Below, in pieces: positions 8,743-17,444 of a DNA stretch of 64,000 bases. The notes below the pieces were generated by a model. The model had not been told where the DNA came from and did no database searches. It worked only from the letters and a program-made list of their open reading frames with translations. How positions within the stretch are numbered: the first letter of the stretch is position 1; each line of letters starts with the position of its first letter. Origin of the DNA: Sphingomonas beigongshangi (GTDB lineage: Bacteria; Pseudomonadota; Alphaproteobacteria; Sphingomonadales; Sphingomonadaceae); contig NZ_JADHDT010000005.1 of assembly GCF_016820445.1 (NCBI RefSeq), positions 186,001 through 250,000 of the forward strand. Reading direction: 5' to 3'. The position numbers and the translations under genes were made by a program.

Positions 8743-9840
8743 ATGGTCGTGACGAAGCCGATGCTCCTTGCCGAGTTTGAGCGGATGCCGCCGATCGCGC
8801 GCGCGCGGATCGCCGAAGGGCTGGCCAGCGCGATCGATACCGTGGCCGCGGCCGGGCCGGCGAGCCACGGCTTCCTGCGCTACGGCTGGTATGCGGCGGC
8901 ACTCGCCGCCTATGGCGGGTCGCCGCGGACATTGGTGGTCGAGGACGACGGGGTGCCCGTCATCGCGCTTCCCTTCGTCGGGTTCGGGCCCGGACCGCTG
9001 CACCTGGCTGCGATACCGGGAAGTTATTGGCCTTTCCGCAGCTTTCCCGTCGCGCATGGCGCGAGCGAGGGCGGCTGGAACGCGGCGCTGGCGGCGCTCG
9101 CCGGCACGGTGAACGGATTACGCATCGGGCCGGTCTATGATGACGATCCCGGCGCGACACCGCTGATCGCGGCGGCACGACGCGCGGGCTGGTGCGCGAT
9201 GCCGCGGTTCGTCGCCGACAGCTGGCTGCTCGACATGACGGCGCTCCGCGCGCAGGGGACGTGGCCGCGTGGCTCGACGCTGCGCAAGAACCGGCAGCTC
9301 GAACGGCAGCTCGGCGAACGCGGTACGCCCGAATGGCTCGGCCTGCGCGGCGCGGACTGGCCGGCCGCCTTCGACAGGCTGGCGGCGGTGGAGGCGGCGA
9401 GCTGGATCGCGTCGCGCACCGACGGGCGCGACGCCAAATTCACCGAAGGGGGGCATGGCGCCTTCTGGCGCGCCGCCGCCGCCGATCCGGAGGTGGCGGC
9501 GATGATGCATGCCGCGCTCCTCACGATCGACGGGCGGCCGGTGGCTTTTTCCTTCGATATCGATGCCGGCGACCTCACATATGCGATCGCCAACAGCTAC
9601 GACCCCGACTTCGCCAAACAGTCGCCGGGCAAATTGCTCTATTACCGCAACCTCGGCAGTGCGCTCGACCGCGGCATCGCGCGGGTCGACTGGGGGGCGG
9701 GCGACAGCGGGTACAAGCAGGTGATCGGCGCCACCAAAGGGCCGGCGATCCGCGACTGGCTGCTGCTGCGACCTGGCGCGCCGGCATGGGCCGGCCGGAT
9801 GCTGCGCGGCCTGTGGGCGCGGTCGGGCCAGCGGCATTGA
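8743..9840 (+). CDS. GNAT / FemAB-like (BioF2-type) acyltransferase
   Basis: This 365-residue soluble protein has a divergent N-terminal half followed by a GNAT-like acyl-CoA-type domain from about residue 165: RKNRQLERQLGERG, ALLTIDGRPVAFSFDIDAGDLTYAI, SPGKLLYYRNLGSALDRGI and VDWGAGDSGYKQVIGA. This arrangement is the BioF2-like/FemAB class, often found with polysaccharide or cell-surface work. Nothing nearby identifies the acceptor. I chose the ATG at 8743; longer upstream frames read into the DUF2721 promoter. Confidence 0.8.
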   Translation: MVVTKPMLLAEFERMPPIARARIAEGLASAIDTVAAAGPASHGFLRYGWYAAALAAYGGSPRTLVVEDDGVPVIALPFVGFGPGPLHLAAIPGSYWPFRSFPVAHGASEGGWNAALAALAGTVNGLRIGPVYDDDPGATPLIAAARRAGWCAMPRFVADSWLLDMTALRAQGTWPRGSTLRKNRQLERQLGERGTPEWLGLRGADWPAAFDRLAAVEAASWIASRTDGRDAKFTEGGHGAFWRAAAADPEVAAMMHAALLTIDGRPVAFSFDIDAGDLTYAIANSYDPDFAKQSPGKLLYYRNLGSALDRGIARVDWGAGDSGYKQVIGATKGPAIRDWLLLRPGAPAWAGRMLRGLWARSGQRH

Positions 9841-9872
9841 ACCCCGAGCGCGGCTCGATGCGTTCGGCCGCC

Positions 9873-10421
9873 ATGCGCGTATTCATCGATTTCGAAGCCT
9901 CGTCGCTCGGCAAGACCAGCTACCCGATCGAGGTGGCCTGGGTGTTCGAGGAGGGACGCGAGCAATCCTACCTGATCCGGCCACCCGAACGCTGGACGGA
10001 CTGGGACCCGGCGGCCGAGGCGGTGCATGGCATCGCGCGCGCGACGATCGAGCGCGACGGCACGCCGCACGACGTCGTCGCGCGGCGGATGGTGGAGGCG
10101 TTGAGCGGGCACGACCTGTTCGCCAGCGCGCCGTCATGGGACGGCAAATGGCTGAGCGCGCTGCTGCGTGCCGCGAAATTGCCGCGCCATGCGCTGCGTC
10201 TGCGCGACACGGACGAGGCGCAGCGCGACGGCGCGGCGGAGATCCTGGCGCCGGTGGTGCCGCGCGAGGCGCTCGGCAGCGTGGTCGAGGAGGTGGTGCG
10301 CAGCGCGACGCCCGACGGCGATCCCGAACCGCCGGCGCATCGTGCGCTTGCCGATGCGCGCGCCGAACTCGCCGCGTATCGCCGTGTCTGCGCGGTGGCG
10401 CGCGATCGCGCGGCGCGATAG
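9873..10421 (+). CDS. DEDDh-type 3'-5' exonuclease-like protein
   Basis: 182 residues. Three exonuclease motifs are in order: VFIDFEASS (D-x-E), an internal acid near SAPSWDGKWLSALL, and HRALADARAELAAY at the C-terminus (H-x4-D-A, the DEDDh signature). The size is that of small RNase T/DnaQ-like proteins. Substrate unknown. An in-frame ATG at 9858 would add five residues. It follows the GNAT gene by 32 bp and precedes the DUF4169 gene by 9 bp, so the three probably share a transcript. Confidence 0.75.
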   Translation: MRVFIDFEASSLGKTSYPIEVAWVFEEGREQSYLIRPPERWTDWDPAAEAVHGIARATIERDGTPHDVVARRMVEALSGHDLFASAPSWDGKWLSALLRAAKLPRHALRLRDTDEAQRDGAAEILAPVVPREALGSVVEEVVRSATPDGDPEPPAHRALADARAELAAYRRVCAVARDRAAR

Positions 10422-10430
10422 GCTGTCGCC

Positions 10431-10607
10431 ATGGCCGAGATCATCAACCTGCGCCGCGCCCGCAAGGCGCGCGACCGCGCCGACGCCGCCCGCAGCGCGG
10501 ACGCGAACCGCGCGAAGTTCGGGCGGACCAAGGCGGAAAAGGCCGCCGACGCCGCCGACCGGGCGCGCATCGACCGCACGCTCGACGGCGCCAAGCTGGA
10601 CGATTGA
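10431..10607 (+). CDS. DUF4169 family small protein
   Basis: 58 residues. It starts MAEIINLRRARKARDRADA and continues with ANRAKFGRTKAEKAADAADRARIDRTLDG. It is basic, helical and conserved in alphaproteobacteria as the DUF4169 family of unknown function. It lies 9 bp after the exonuclease stop and converges on trmB. Confidence 0.8.
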   Translation: MAEIINLRRARKARDRADAARSADANRAKFGRTKAEKAADAADRARIDRTLDGAKLDD

Positions 10608-10620
10608 TCCCCCCCGCGCG

Positions 10621-11301
10621 TCAGACGCGCAGGTAACGGAAATACCACACCTCGTGCCCCTGGCGCCGCGCCTTGCGCTCGTAGCGCGTCTCCGGCCAGT
10701 CGGCGGGTCGGGTCAGGAAATCCTGCGGCGTGCGCGCGGTCCAGGCGAAATCGCGGCGCTGGTTCATCACCATCATCGACCAGCGGCAATAGGTCGGATC
10801 GTCGGTGCCGAGCCGGAATTCGGCGCCCGGCTTCAGCTTGGCGGCGATGACGTCGAGCGGGCCGTGGTTGATCATCCGGCGCTTGGCATGGCGCGCCTTG
10901 GGCCAGGGGTCGGGGTGGAGCAGGTACAGGCGCGACAGACTGGCATCGGGCAGCCGCTCCAGCACCTCGAGCGCATCGCCCATGTGCAGCCGGACGTTGG
11001 CGAGACCGCCGTCGCGAATGTGGCCGAGCGCCCCGACCACCCCGTTCAGAAACGGCTCGCAGCCGATGAAGCCGGTGCCGGGGCGCATGGCCGCCTGGCC
11101 GGCGAGGTGCTCGCCCGCGCCGAAGCCGATCTCCACCTCGAGCGGGCGATCGTCGCCGAACAGCCGCTTCGCATCCAGCGCGCCATCCTCGGGTACGCTG
11201 ACGGTCGGCAGCAGGTCCTCGACGAGCGCGGCCTGGCCCTGGCGAAGCTTGTGGCCCTGGCGGCGGCCGTAGAGGCGGCGGATGGTGACGGGGTCGTTCA
11301 T
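10621..11301 (-). CDS. trmB: tRNA (guanine-N7-)-methyltransferase
   Basis: This 226-residue cytosolic enzyme methylates G46 in the variable loop of many tRNAs using S-adenosylmethionine. The SAM loop is VEIGFGAGEHLAGQA; the substrate signature LLHPDPWPKARHAKRRMI and the C-terminal TRYERKARRQGHEVWYFRY stretch are diagnostic of the family. The length is normal. Confidence 0.96.
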   Translation of the reverse strand: MNDPVTIRRLYGRRQGHKLRQGQAALVEDLLPTVSVPEDGALDAKRLFGDDRPLEVEIGFGAGEHLAGQAAMRPGTGFIGCEPFLNGVVGALGHIRDGGLANVRLHMGDALEVLERLPDASLSRLYLLHPDPWPKARHAKRRMINHGPLDVIAAKLKPGAEFRLGTDDPTYCRWSMMVMNQRRDFAWTARTPQDFLTRPADWPETRYERKARRQGHEVWYFRYLRV

Positions 11302-11375
11302 GGGAGCGCGGCCTTAGCGACATCGCGCGCGGCTGGCAAAGTCGCGGACCCATTGCACGGCGCAGCCGTTACCCG

Positions 11376-12185
11376 ATGAAGATGGCTGAAACGCACGACG
11401 ACGATGACCTGAAGGCGGCGGACGCCAAGGACCTCCACCGCACCGTGCGCGAAGAGGGCGAGGAGGAACTGCGCCGCCCGGCCATATCGCTATTCTGGTC
11501 GGGCCTGGCGGCGGGAATCGCGATCAGCACCTCGTTGATCGCCGAGGCGGCGCTGCACGAACATCTGCCCGACGCGCCGTGGCGCGAGCTGGTCGTCGGG
11601 TTCGGCTATCCGATCGGCTTTCTGTTCGTGGTGCTCGGTCGGATGCAGCTGTTCACGGAAAGCACGATCACCGCGATGCTGCCGCTGGTGACGCGGCCGT
11701 CCGCCTGGGCGCTCGGCCGGACGTTGCGGCTGTGGGGGATCGTGCTGCTCGCCAATCTGCTGGGCACCGCGATCGCGGGCTGGGCGATCGCCCACGGCAT
11801 CATCGGCGACGATGCGCTGCGCACCGCGGCGCTGGCGGTGTCGGACAAGATCACCCGATTGTCGCCGGGCGGGACGGTGATCAACGCCGTTCCCGCCGGC
11901 TTCGTCATTGCCGTGCTGGCATGGGTATTGCCCAGCGCGCGGATGCAGAGCTTCTGGCTGATCCTGTCCTTCACCTACATCCTGACGATCGCGGGGTTCA
12001 GCCATTCGATCGTCGGATCCGCCCAGGCGTTCCTGCTACTGTTCAGCGGCCGCACCGAGCCGGTCGAGACGCTGCTGGGATTGATCGCACCGGCCGTGCT
12101 GGGCAATCTGATCGGCGGGGCCGGCATTTTCGCGCTGCTGGCGCACGCACAGGTACGGGGCGAGATGCCGAAGGAGCTGACATGA
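11376..12185 (+). CDS. Formate/nitrite transporter (FNT) family protein
   Basis: This 269-residue inner-membrane protein has a charged N-terminal tail (~40 residues) followed by six hydrophobic segments, the FNT fold. FGYPIGFLFVVLGRMQLFTE, NLLGTAIAGWAI and the sixth helix region LIAPAVLGNLIGGAGIFALLA fit the YfdC-like branch rather than FocA/NirC. The transported anion is unknown. A second in-frame ATG at 11382 is also possible. Its TGA overlaps the ATG of the next gene (ATGA). Confidence 0.83.
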   Translation: MKMAETHDDDDLKAADAKDLHRTVREEGEEELRRPAISLFWSGLAAGIAISTSLIAEAALHEHLPDAPWRELVVGFGYPIGFLFVVLGRMQLFTESTITAMLPLVTRPSAWALGRTLRLWGIVLLANLLGTAIAGWAIAHGIIGDDALRTAALAVSDKITRLSPGGTVINAVPAGFVIAVLAWVLPSARMQSFWLILSFTYILTIAGFSHSIVGSAQAFLLLFSGRTEPVETLLGLIAPAVLGNLIGGAGIFALLAHAQVRGEMPKELT

Positions 12186-12550
12186 ACGACGTGGCGGGCG
12201 GCGCCGGACAGGCGGTGGTGGTGCGGCCGGCGGAGGCGCCTGCCACGGACGGCCTCGGCGAGGCAGCGGCGTCGGTGATACGCGAATTGCGCCGCCACCC
12301 CGCGATGCTTGCGGTCGCGCTCGGCACGGTCGCCGTCGGCGTCGCGGCCCGGCGACCCGCGCTGGTGCGCGGCGGCGGCCGCATGGTCGCCGCGCAGCTG
12401 GTCGCGGCCGTCGGAGCGACCGCGCGCGCGCGTCTGCTCGCCCCGCGCGAGGGCGCGGAGACGCCATCCCACCCGATCGCCGACATGGCCGCGGGATTTG
12501 CGATCGACTGGGCCGTGCGGGCGGTCAGCCACGGAAAAAAACGTTCGTAA
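12182..12550 (+). CDS. Hypothetical protein coupled to the FNT gene
   Basis: 122 residues, with no family recognised. The N-terminal ~35 residues are Ala/Glu-rich, then come a moderately hydrophobic Ala/Val stretch (AMLAVALGTVAVGVAARRPALV), a second one (VAAQLVAAVGATARARLLA) and a basic end (SHGKKRS). It may be a small membrane-associated protein. It overlaps the FNT gene by four bases, so it should be made with the transporter. Confidence 0.6.
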   Translation: MNDVAGGAGQAVVVRPAEAPATDGLGEAAASVIRELRRHPAMLAVALGTVAVGVAARRPALVRGGGRMVAAQLVAAVGATARARLLAPREGAETPSHPIADMAAGFAIDWAVRAVSHGKKRS

Positions 12551-12621
12551 CGGATATAAATGGCCGCGTGTTTACTTTCTGGTTACGACGATAGCGATAG
12601 AAGGGTCGGCAAGAGGACCCG

Positions 12622-12981
12622 ATGGACGATCTTACCGAAAACCCCCGGCAAAAGCGCAGCAGCGTCATCGTGCGCGCGCTGGTCAGCCTTCCCGACAGCG
12701 ACCGCCAGGTCGAGCGCCGCGTGCGCAACCTCTCGCTGACGGGCGCGTGCATCGAGCACCAGGGCGAGATGCAGGTCGGCATGACGCTGCGCATCGACAT
12801 GGGAACCCTGCGTGAGCTGCGCGGGACGGTGATGTGGATCACCGACCGCCTCGCAGGCCTTCGTTTCGAACAGCCGGTCAATCTGGACGAGGCCCGCAAG
12901 CCGCGGGCCGCCGCGGTGACCTCGGTCGGCGGCATCCAGGTCGGATGGATGGCGGAGGTGCGGCACGCCTACCGGCGCTGA
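12622..12981 (+). CDS. PilZ domain protein
   Basis: 119 residues. A single PilZ-type domain is suggested by RxxxR-like ERRVRNLSLTGACIEH, then GMTLRIDMGTLRELRGTVMWI and LAGLRFEQPV. The motif matches the c-di-GMP-binding pattern (Arg pair followed by N-x-S-x-x-G), although the Arg pair is compressed, so ligand binding is uncertain. An AAGAGGA ribosome site precedes the ATG. It ends at a strong hairpin shared with metK. Confidence 0.78.
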   Translation: MDDLTENPRQKRSSVIVRALVSLPDSDRQVERRVRNLSLTGACIEHQGEMQVGMTLRIDMGTLRELRGTVMWITDRLAGLRFEQPVNLDEARKPRAAAVTSVGGIQVGWMAEVRHAYRR

Positions 12982-13011
12982 GCCGGCAAGCCCCATCCGC
13001 CGCGACAAAGA

Positions 13012-13039
13012 AAAAACCCCGGGTCTCCCCGGGGTTTTT
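13012..13039. terminator. Bidirectional Rho-independent terminator
   Basis: AAAAACCCCGGG (13012-13023) pairs perfectly with CCCGGGGTTTTT (13028-13039) around a four-base loop, giving a 12-bp stem flanked by A and T runs on both sides. It ends the PilZ gene from the left and metK from the right. Confidence 0.92.
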
Positions 13040-13106
13040 CGTATCGAAGGACGATCCACGTGCGGGGACGCGGTGCCGCCCCGATCCGGCGTTGCCGGAT
13101 CGCAGA

Positions 13107-14309
13107 CTAAGCCGCGACCGCTTCCTTGAGCCGGTCGACCAGGTCGGTCTTTTCCCAGGTGAACAGCGCACCTTCGGGATCGCGCCCGAAATGCCCGTAA
13201 GCGGCGGTCTTCGAATAGATCGGCGCGTTGAGCTTCAGATGCTCGCGGATGCCCTTGGGGGTCAGGCGCACGAGCTGCGGCAGCACCTGCTCCAGCTTCG
13301 CCTCGTCGACCGTGCCCGTGCCGTGCGTGTCGACATAGACGCTGAGCGGCTCGGCGATGCCGATCGCATAGCTGAGCTGGATCGTGCAGCGCTTGGCGAG
13401 ACCCGCCGCGACGACGTTCTTGGCGAGGTAGCGCGCGACATAGGCTGCCGAGCGGTCGACCTTGGTCGGGTCCTTGCCGCTGAACGCGCCGCCGCCGTGC
13501 GGTGCCGCTCCGCCATAGGTGTCGACGATGATCTTGCGGCCGGTGAGGCCGGCGTCGCCGTCGGGTCCGCCGATCTCGAACAGGCCGGTAGGATTGACGT
13601 AGATCTTGTCGTCTTCCGGCAGCCAGCCGTCGGGCAGGATCTCGGCGAACACGCCCTTGACGTAGTCGCGCAGCTTGGCCTGCCCCTCGGGGTTCGAATG
13701 ATCGGCACTGTGCTGCGTCGACACGACGAGCGCGGTCGCCTTGACCGGCACGCCATTCTCATATTGCAGCGTCACCTGGCTCTTCGCGTCCGGTTCGAGG
13801 AAGGGCGCGGTGCCGGCATGGCGATCGGCGGCCATCTTCTCGAGGATCTTGTGGCTGTAATACAGCGTCGCGGGCATCAGGCCGGGGGTTTCGTCGGTCG
13901 CGTAGCCGAACATGATGCCCTGGTCGCCCGCGCCCTCGTCCTTGTTGCCGCTCTCGTCGACGCCCATCGCGATGTGCGCGGACTGGGCGTGCAGGTTGTT
14001 CGAGAAATCAAACGTCTGCCAGTGGAAACCCGACTGTTCGTAGCCGATGCGCTTCACGGTCTCGCGCACCGTCTTCTCGATCTCCTCGAGTGCGCCGGGC
14101 GCCCATTGGTCGTCCTCGAACACGCCCTTGCAGCGGATCTCGCCGGCCAGCACGACCTTGTTGGTGGTGGTCAGCGTCTCGCAGGCGATGCGGGCCTCCG
14201 GGTCCTTGGACAGGAAGAGATCGACGATCGCGTCGCTGATCTGATCGGCGACCTTGTCGGGGTGCCCTTCGGACACGGACTCGGAGGTGAAGATGTAGGA
14301 ACCGCGCAT
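13107..14309 (-). CDS. metK: S-adenosylmethionine synthetase
   Basis: This 400-residue cytosolic enzyme makes S-adenosylmethionine from methionine and ATP. Family landmarks: [20 protein letters not shown] at the start, the [12 protein letters not shown] hexapeptide region, and [19 protein letters not shown] in the phosphate-binding loop. I chose the ATG at 14307-14309 because [10 protein letters not shown] is the usual start; an upstream in-frame ATG at 14375 would lie inside lnt. Just 40 bp separate it from lnt, and that gap is almost filled by a palindromic operator candidate. Confidence 0.97.
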   Translation of the reverse strand: MRGSYIFTSESVSEGHPDKVADQISDAIVDLFLSKDPEARIACETLTTTNKVVLAGEIRCKGVFEDDQWAPGALEEIEKTVRETVKRIGYEQSGFHWQTFDFSNNLHAQSAHIAMGVDESGNKDEGAGDQGIMFGYATDETPGLMPATLYYSHKILEKMAADRHAGTAPFLEPDAKSQVTLQYENGVPVKATALVVSTQHSADHSNPEGQAKLRDYVKGVFAEILPDGWLPEDDKIYVNPTGLFEIGGPDGDAGLTGRKIIVDTYGGAAPHGGGAFSGKDPTKVDRSAAYVARYLAKNVVAAGLAKRCTIQLSYAIGIAEPLSVYVDTHGTGTVDEAKLEQVLPQLVRLTPKGIREHLKLNAPIYSKTAAYGHFGRDPEGALFTWEKTDLVDRLKEAVAA

Positions 14310-14315
14310 CACTGC

Positions 14316-14347
14316 CTCATAACGATATAAAGATGTCGTTATATGAG
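14316..14347. promoter_or_regulatory. Palindromic operator candidate upstream of metK
   Basis: An imperfect palindrome, CTCATAACGATATAAAG followed by ATGTCGTTATATGAG, fills the lnt-metK gap. Its 22-bp core at 14324-14345 differs at only about three positions from the palindrome that I recall for ArsR-type SAM/SAH-responsive regulators of methionine genes in Alphaproteobacteria (an ATATAAAGATATCTTTATAT-like site). That comparison is from memory. It is AT-rich in otherwise GC-rich DNA. Confidence 0.6.
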
Positions 14348-14349
14348 CC

Positions 14350-15879
14350 CTATCGCGTCCTCCGCCGGATGGCAATCGCCGCGGCGGCGAACAGAAGCGC
14401 GACGATCAGGGCGGCCCAGTTGCCCAGCTGGCTGAACGGCGTCGGCGGCAGCGCGGGGGGCAAGGGCACCTCCGCCGCGCCGGCCGTCCCGTGCGGCACG
14501 GCGGCGAGCAGCCGTCCGTCGGCGGCGATCACCGCCGAAATGCCGGTCGGCGTGGATCGGACGATCGGCAGGCCTTCCTCGATCGCGCGCATCCGTGCCT
14601 GCGCCAGGTGCTGCGGCGGGCCCCAGCGGCCGAACCACGCATCGTTGGAGGGATTGAAGATGAGCCGCGGGCGGTGCGCCGCGTCGACGACCTGACCCGA
14701 AAAGATGATCTCGTAGCAGATCTGGAAGCCGATCGGACCGAACCCCGGCACGGTGAAGCTGCGCGGCCCCGGACCTTCGTCGAAGTCGATGTCGCCGGGG
14801 ACGAGGCGGGCGAGGCCGAGCGGCTTCAGCAGCCAGGGCAAGGGGAGATATTCGCCATAGGGGACGAGATGCGCCTTGTCGTAGCGGTCGAGGATCCGCG
14901 CGCGCGAGTCGATCGCGAAGATGGTATTGGCGGCGCCGCTGACATTTTCCGCCTTGTCGAATTTCAGCGCGGTTCCGCCGGTCAGCAGCACGTCGCGCGG
15001 CCCCAGCAGGCGCGCCATCCGCCAGCGTGTGTAATAGGGGCTGCTAAGCCCATAGGCCCAGCGCGGATAGCCGGTCTCGATGAAGTCGCGGACCACGCCC
15101 TCCGGCCACAGGATCAGGCGGGGGCGGGGGCCGGGCCTGCCGGACAGCGCGGAAAGCGCGTCGAGCACCCGCTCGCCGTCGTCCTCGCTGCGCTGGTCCT
15201 GGCCGATGTTGGGCTGGACGGTGCGCAGCAGCGGGGCGTCGCCAGAGACATCGGGCGCACGGGTGAGGGGCGCGGACAAGGCGGCGAGCGCGAGCAGACC
15301 GGCGATGCCGGCGGGCAGCCGCCAGCGACGCTGCGGCAGGAGCAGCAGCGATGCGGCGGCGAGCATGGTCACGCCCGACAGCGCATAGGTGCCGATCAAG
15401 GCCGACAGTCGCGCGACGCCGATCACCGGTAGCCAGACCACCCCGATCGGGTCCCAGGCATAGCCGGTGAACAGCACGCTGCGGAGATATTCGCCGGCGA
15501 TCCAAGCCGCCGCGAAGACGAACGCATAGGCCGCATCCGGCGTGTCGCGACGGCCGATCCGCCATGCGGCGAGCGCGGCCAGCATCGGAAACACCGCGAG
15601 ATAGAGCGCCAGCGCGACCGCGGCGAAATAGCCGAGCACCGGCGGCATCTTGTCCTGGAAGTCGAACGCGTGCTGGAACCAATTGTCGTTGACGGTGAAA
15701 TGGCCGACCCCCCAGCACCAGCCGATCCAGCCTGCCCGCTTCATCGTCGGCGCGCGATGGACGAGCCAAGCGAGGCCGGCGAGACCGAGGATCGTCAGCG
15801 GCCACAGCTGCAGCGGCGCGAAGCCGCAGGCGGCGAGCGCGCCGAGCGTCAGCGCGAGAAGGGCGGGGCGGCGGGTCAT
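14350..15879 (-). CDS. lnt: Apolipoprotein N-acyltransferase
   Basis: This 509-residue inner-membrane enzyme adds the third acyl chain to lipoproteins. About six N-terminal membrane helices are followed by a nitrilase-type domain in the periplasm with the catalytic triad in order: Glu in LILWPEGVV, Lys in [15 protein letters not shown] and Cys in [10 protein letters not shown]. One C-terminal helix follows. I chose the ATG at 15879 ([10 protein letters not shown]); the 14 extra residues from an upstream ATG look unlike the family. It lies just upstream of metK in the same direction. Confidence 0.96.
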   Translation of the reverse strand: MTRRPALLALTLGALAACGFAPLQLWPLTILGLAGLAWLVHRAPTMKRAGWIGWCWGVGHFTVNDNWFQHAFDFQDKMPPVLGYFAAVALALYLAVFPMLAALAAWRIGRRDTPDAAYAFVFAAAWIAGEYLRSVLFTGYAWDPIGVVWLPVIGVARLSALIGTYALSGVTMLAAASLLLLPQRRWRLPAGIAGLLALAALSAPLTRAPDVSGDAPLLRTVQPNIGQDQRSEDDGERVLDALSALSGRPGPRPRLILWPEGVVRDFIETGYPRWAYGLSSPYYTRWRMARLLGPRDVLLTGGTALKFDKAENVSGAANTIFAIDSRARILDRYDKAHLVPYGEYLPLPWLLKPLGLARLVPGDIDFDEGPGPRSFTVPGFGPIGFQICYEIIFSGQVVDAAHRPRLIFNPSNDAWFGRWGPPQHLAQARMRAIEEGLPIVRSTPTGISAVIAADGRLLAAVPHGTAGAAEVPLPPALPPTPFSQLGNWAALIVALLFAAAAIAIRRRTR

Positions 15880-16034
15880 CAGCGATCGTCTTCTTTCGTC
15901 AGGCCGGACTCGGTCCGGCATCCACGCCGCCGAAAGCCAGTTACGCGGCTATGTGCGGCACGGCGGATGCCGGAACAAGCCCGGGCTGACCGATGGCAGG
16001 TGACGCTCGCCTACACACGGCGTATCACGGCGCG

Positions 16035-16478
16035 ATGACGCTGCGCCCCTTCCATCTCGCCTTTCCCGTCCACGACCTTGCCGCCGCGCGCGGCTTCTAC
16101 GGCGGCCTGCTCGGCTGCCGCGAGGGTCGTTCTAGCGACCAGTGGATCGACTTCGATCTCTATGGCCACCAGATCGTCGCGCATCTCGATCCGGCGGCAG
16201 AGCCGGTGGCGGTCGCCAACGCGGTCGACGGACACCATGTGCCCGTGCCGCATTTCGGCGTCGTGCTGACGATGGCGGATTGGCGGTCGCTCGCCGAGCG
16301 GCTGACTGCGGCGGGCGTGGCGTTCGGCATCGCGCCGCACATCCGCTTCAAGGGACAGGTCGGCGAGCAGGCGACGATGTTCTTCTGCGATCCGTCGGGC
16401 AACGCGCTGGAGTTCAAGGCGTTCGCAGACGATGCGATGCTATTCGCGACCGCAGTGCAAGAAAAGGAACCGGCATGA
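16035..16478 (+). CDS. VOC-family (glyoxalase-like) protein
   Basis: 147 residues with the paired beta-alpha-beta-beta-beta modules of the vicinal oxygen chelate fold: [46 protein letters not shown] and [15 protein letters not shown]. Metal-ligand candidates are His in the first module and Glu in LEFK. The [10 protein letters not shown] and [11 protein letters not shown] stretches match a dioxygenase-like subgroup. The substrate is unknown. Its stop overlaps the next start (ATGA). Confidence 0.82.
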   Translation: MTLRPFHLAFPVHDLAAARGFYGGLLGCREGRSSDQWIDFDLYGHQIVAHLDPAAEPVAVANAVDGHHVPVPHFGVVLTMADWRSLAERLTAAGVAFGIAPHIRFKGQVGEQATMFFCDPSGNALEFKAFADDAMLFATAVQEKEPA

Positions 16479-16774
16479 GCCAGATCGACGTCAACATCCC
16501 CCACCAATTGGGCAAGGACGCCGCGAAGGCGCGGCTCGACGGCGGGATCGGCAAGATCGGCAAGGTGATCCCCGGCGGCGCGATCACGGAGCAGCGCTGG
16601 GACGGCGACACGCTTCACTTCAAGGTCGAGGCGATGGGCCAGGCCCTCGCCACGCGCGCGACGGTGAGCGACGCCAACGTGCACATGATCGTCGACGTGC
16701 CGATGTTCCTGGCGATGTTCTCCGGCAAGATCCGCGAGGTGTTGCAGCAGGAGGCGCCGAAGCTGTTGCGGTAA
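16475..16774 (+). CDS. Polyhydroxyalkanoic acid system family protein
   Basis: 99 residues. It opens [25 protein letters not shown] and ends in [26 protein letters not shown], the typical layout of the PHA granule-region family, small proteins of unclear function often found near polyhydroxyalkanoate genes. No PHA synthase is near here. It is translationally coupled to the VOC gene by a four-base overlap. Confidence 0.8.
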   Translation: MSQIDVNIPHQLGKDAAKARLDGGIGKIGKVIPGGAITEQRWDGDTLHFKVEAMGQALATRATVSDANVHMIVDVPMFLAMFSGKIREVLQQEAPKLLR

Positions 16775-16790
16775 CGGCAAACACGGTCCT

Positions 16791-16875
16791 TCCCGCGAAA
16801 GGCGGAGTCCAGATCGGTCAACCGCTCGGCTCGTTCGCGACGATGGCATGTCTGGCCCTCCGCCTGCGCGGGGGG
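16791..16875. repeat. Decayed copy of the sphingomonad inverted repeat
   Basis: CCGCGAAAGGCGGAGTCCAGA (16793-16813) is nearly complementary to TCTGGCCCTCCGCCTGCGCGG (16851-16871). It is a diverged relative of the element at 1130-1206 and sits between the convergent PHA-system and regA genes, where it may act as a terminator. Confidence 0.45.
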
Positions 16876-16901
16876 ACGGCAACGGTTTTCCCGTCGCGGC
16901 C

Positions 16902-17444
16902 TTAGCCCATGTGCCGCTTGTCGAGCTTTCGCGCCAATGTCCGCCGGTGCATGCCCAGGCGCCGCGCGGCCTCCGAGATGTTGAAGTCCGCATCGGCCAG
17001 CGTCTGGTGGATATGCTCCCATTCGAGCGTCTTGATCGACGTCGGCGCGGCCGAGATGTCGACGTCCGCATCGCCGCCCTCGCGCGCGAAGGCTGCCTCG
17101 ATATCGTCGGTGTTGGCGGGTTTCGTCAGGTAGTTGGTCGCGCCCAGCTTGATCGCCTCGACGGCGGTGGCGATGCTGGCGAAGCCGGTGAGGACGACGA
17201 TCTTGAGCGCCGGGTCCGCGGCGTGGAGGGTGGCGACGCACGCGAGCCCCGACGCGCCGCCGAGCCGGAGGTCGACGACCGCATGCGTCGGACGAAAGCG
17301 CGCCGCCGTCTGCTCGAGCCCGTCGGGGCCCGGCAGCATCTCGACGCTATAGCCGCGGCGTTCGAAGCTCCGGGCGAGCGTGCGCGCGAAACTGGCGTCG
17401 TCCTCCACGACGAGCAGGCGGCGGTCGACGGGCGAATCGGTCAT
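16902..17444 (-). CDS. regA: Response regulator of the RegA/PrrA/ActR family
   Basis: 180 residues. The receiver domain (about residues 8-120) has the acidic pair EDD, phospho-acceptor Asp in VVDLRLGG, Thr in VLTGFAS and Lys in YLTKPAN. The C-terminal Fis-type helix-turn-helix EAARRLGMHRRTLARKLDKR is the nearly invariant DNA-reading end of RegA. It is coupled to regB by a four-base overlap. By family, RegA controls respiration, photosynthesis and other redox genes; here the neighbouring cyo operon is the obvious candidate target. Confidence 0.92.
   Translation of the reverse strand: MTDSPVDRRLLVVEDDASFARTLARSFERRGYSVEMLPGPDGLEQTAARFRPTHAVVDLRLGGASGLACVATLHAADPALKIVVLTGFASIATAVEAIKLGATNYLTKPANTDDIEAAFAREGGDADVDISAAPTSIKTLEWEHIHQTLADADFNISEAARRLGMHRRTLARKLDKRHMG

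Noticed and set aside
14310..14349. Riboswitch (SAM type) upstream of metK
   Set aside because: The gap is only 40 bp and is an AT-rich palindrome without the conserved loops of SAM or SAH riboswitches; a protein operator fits better.
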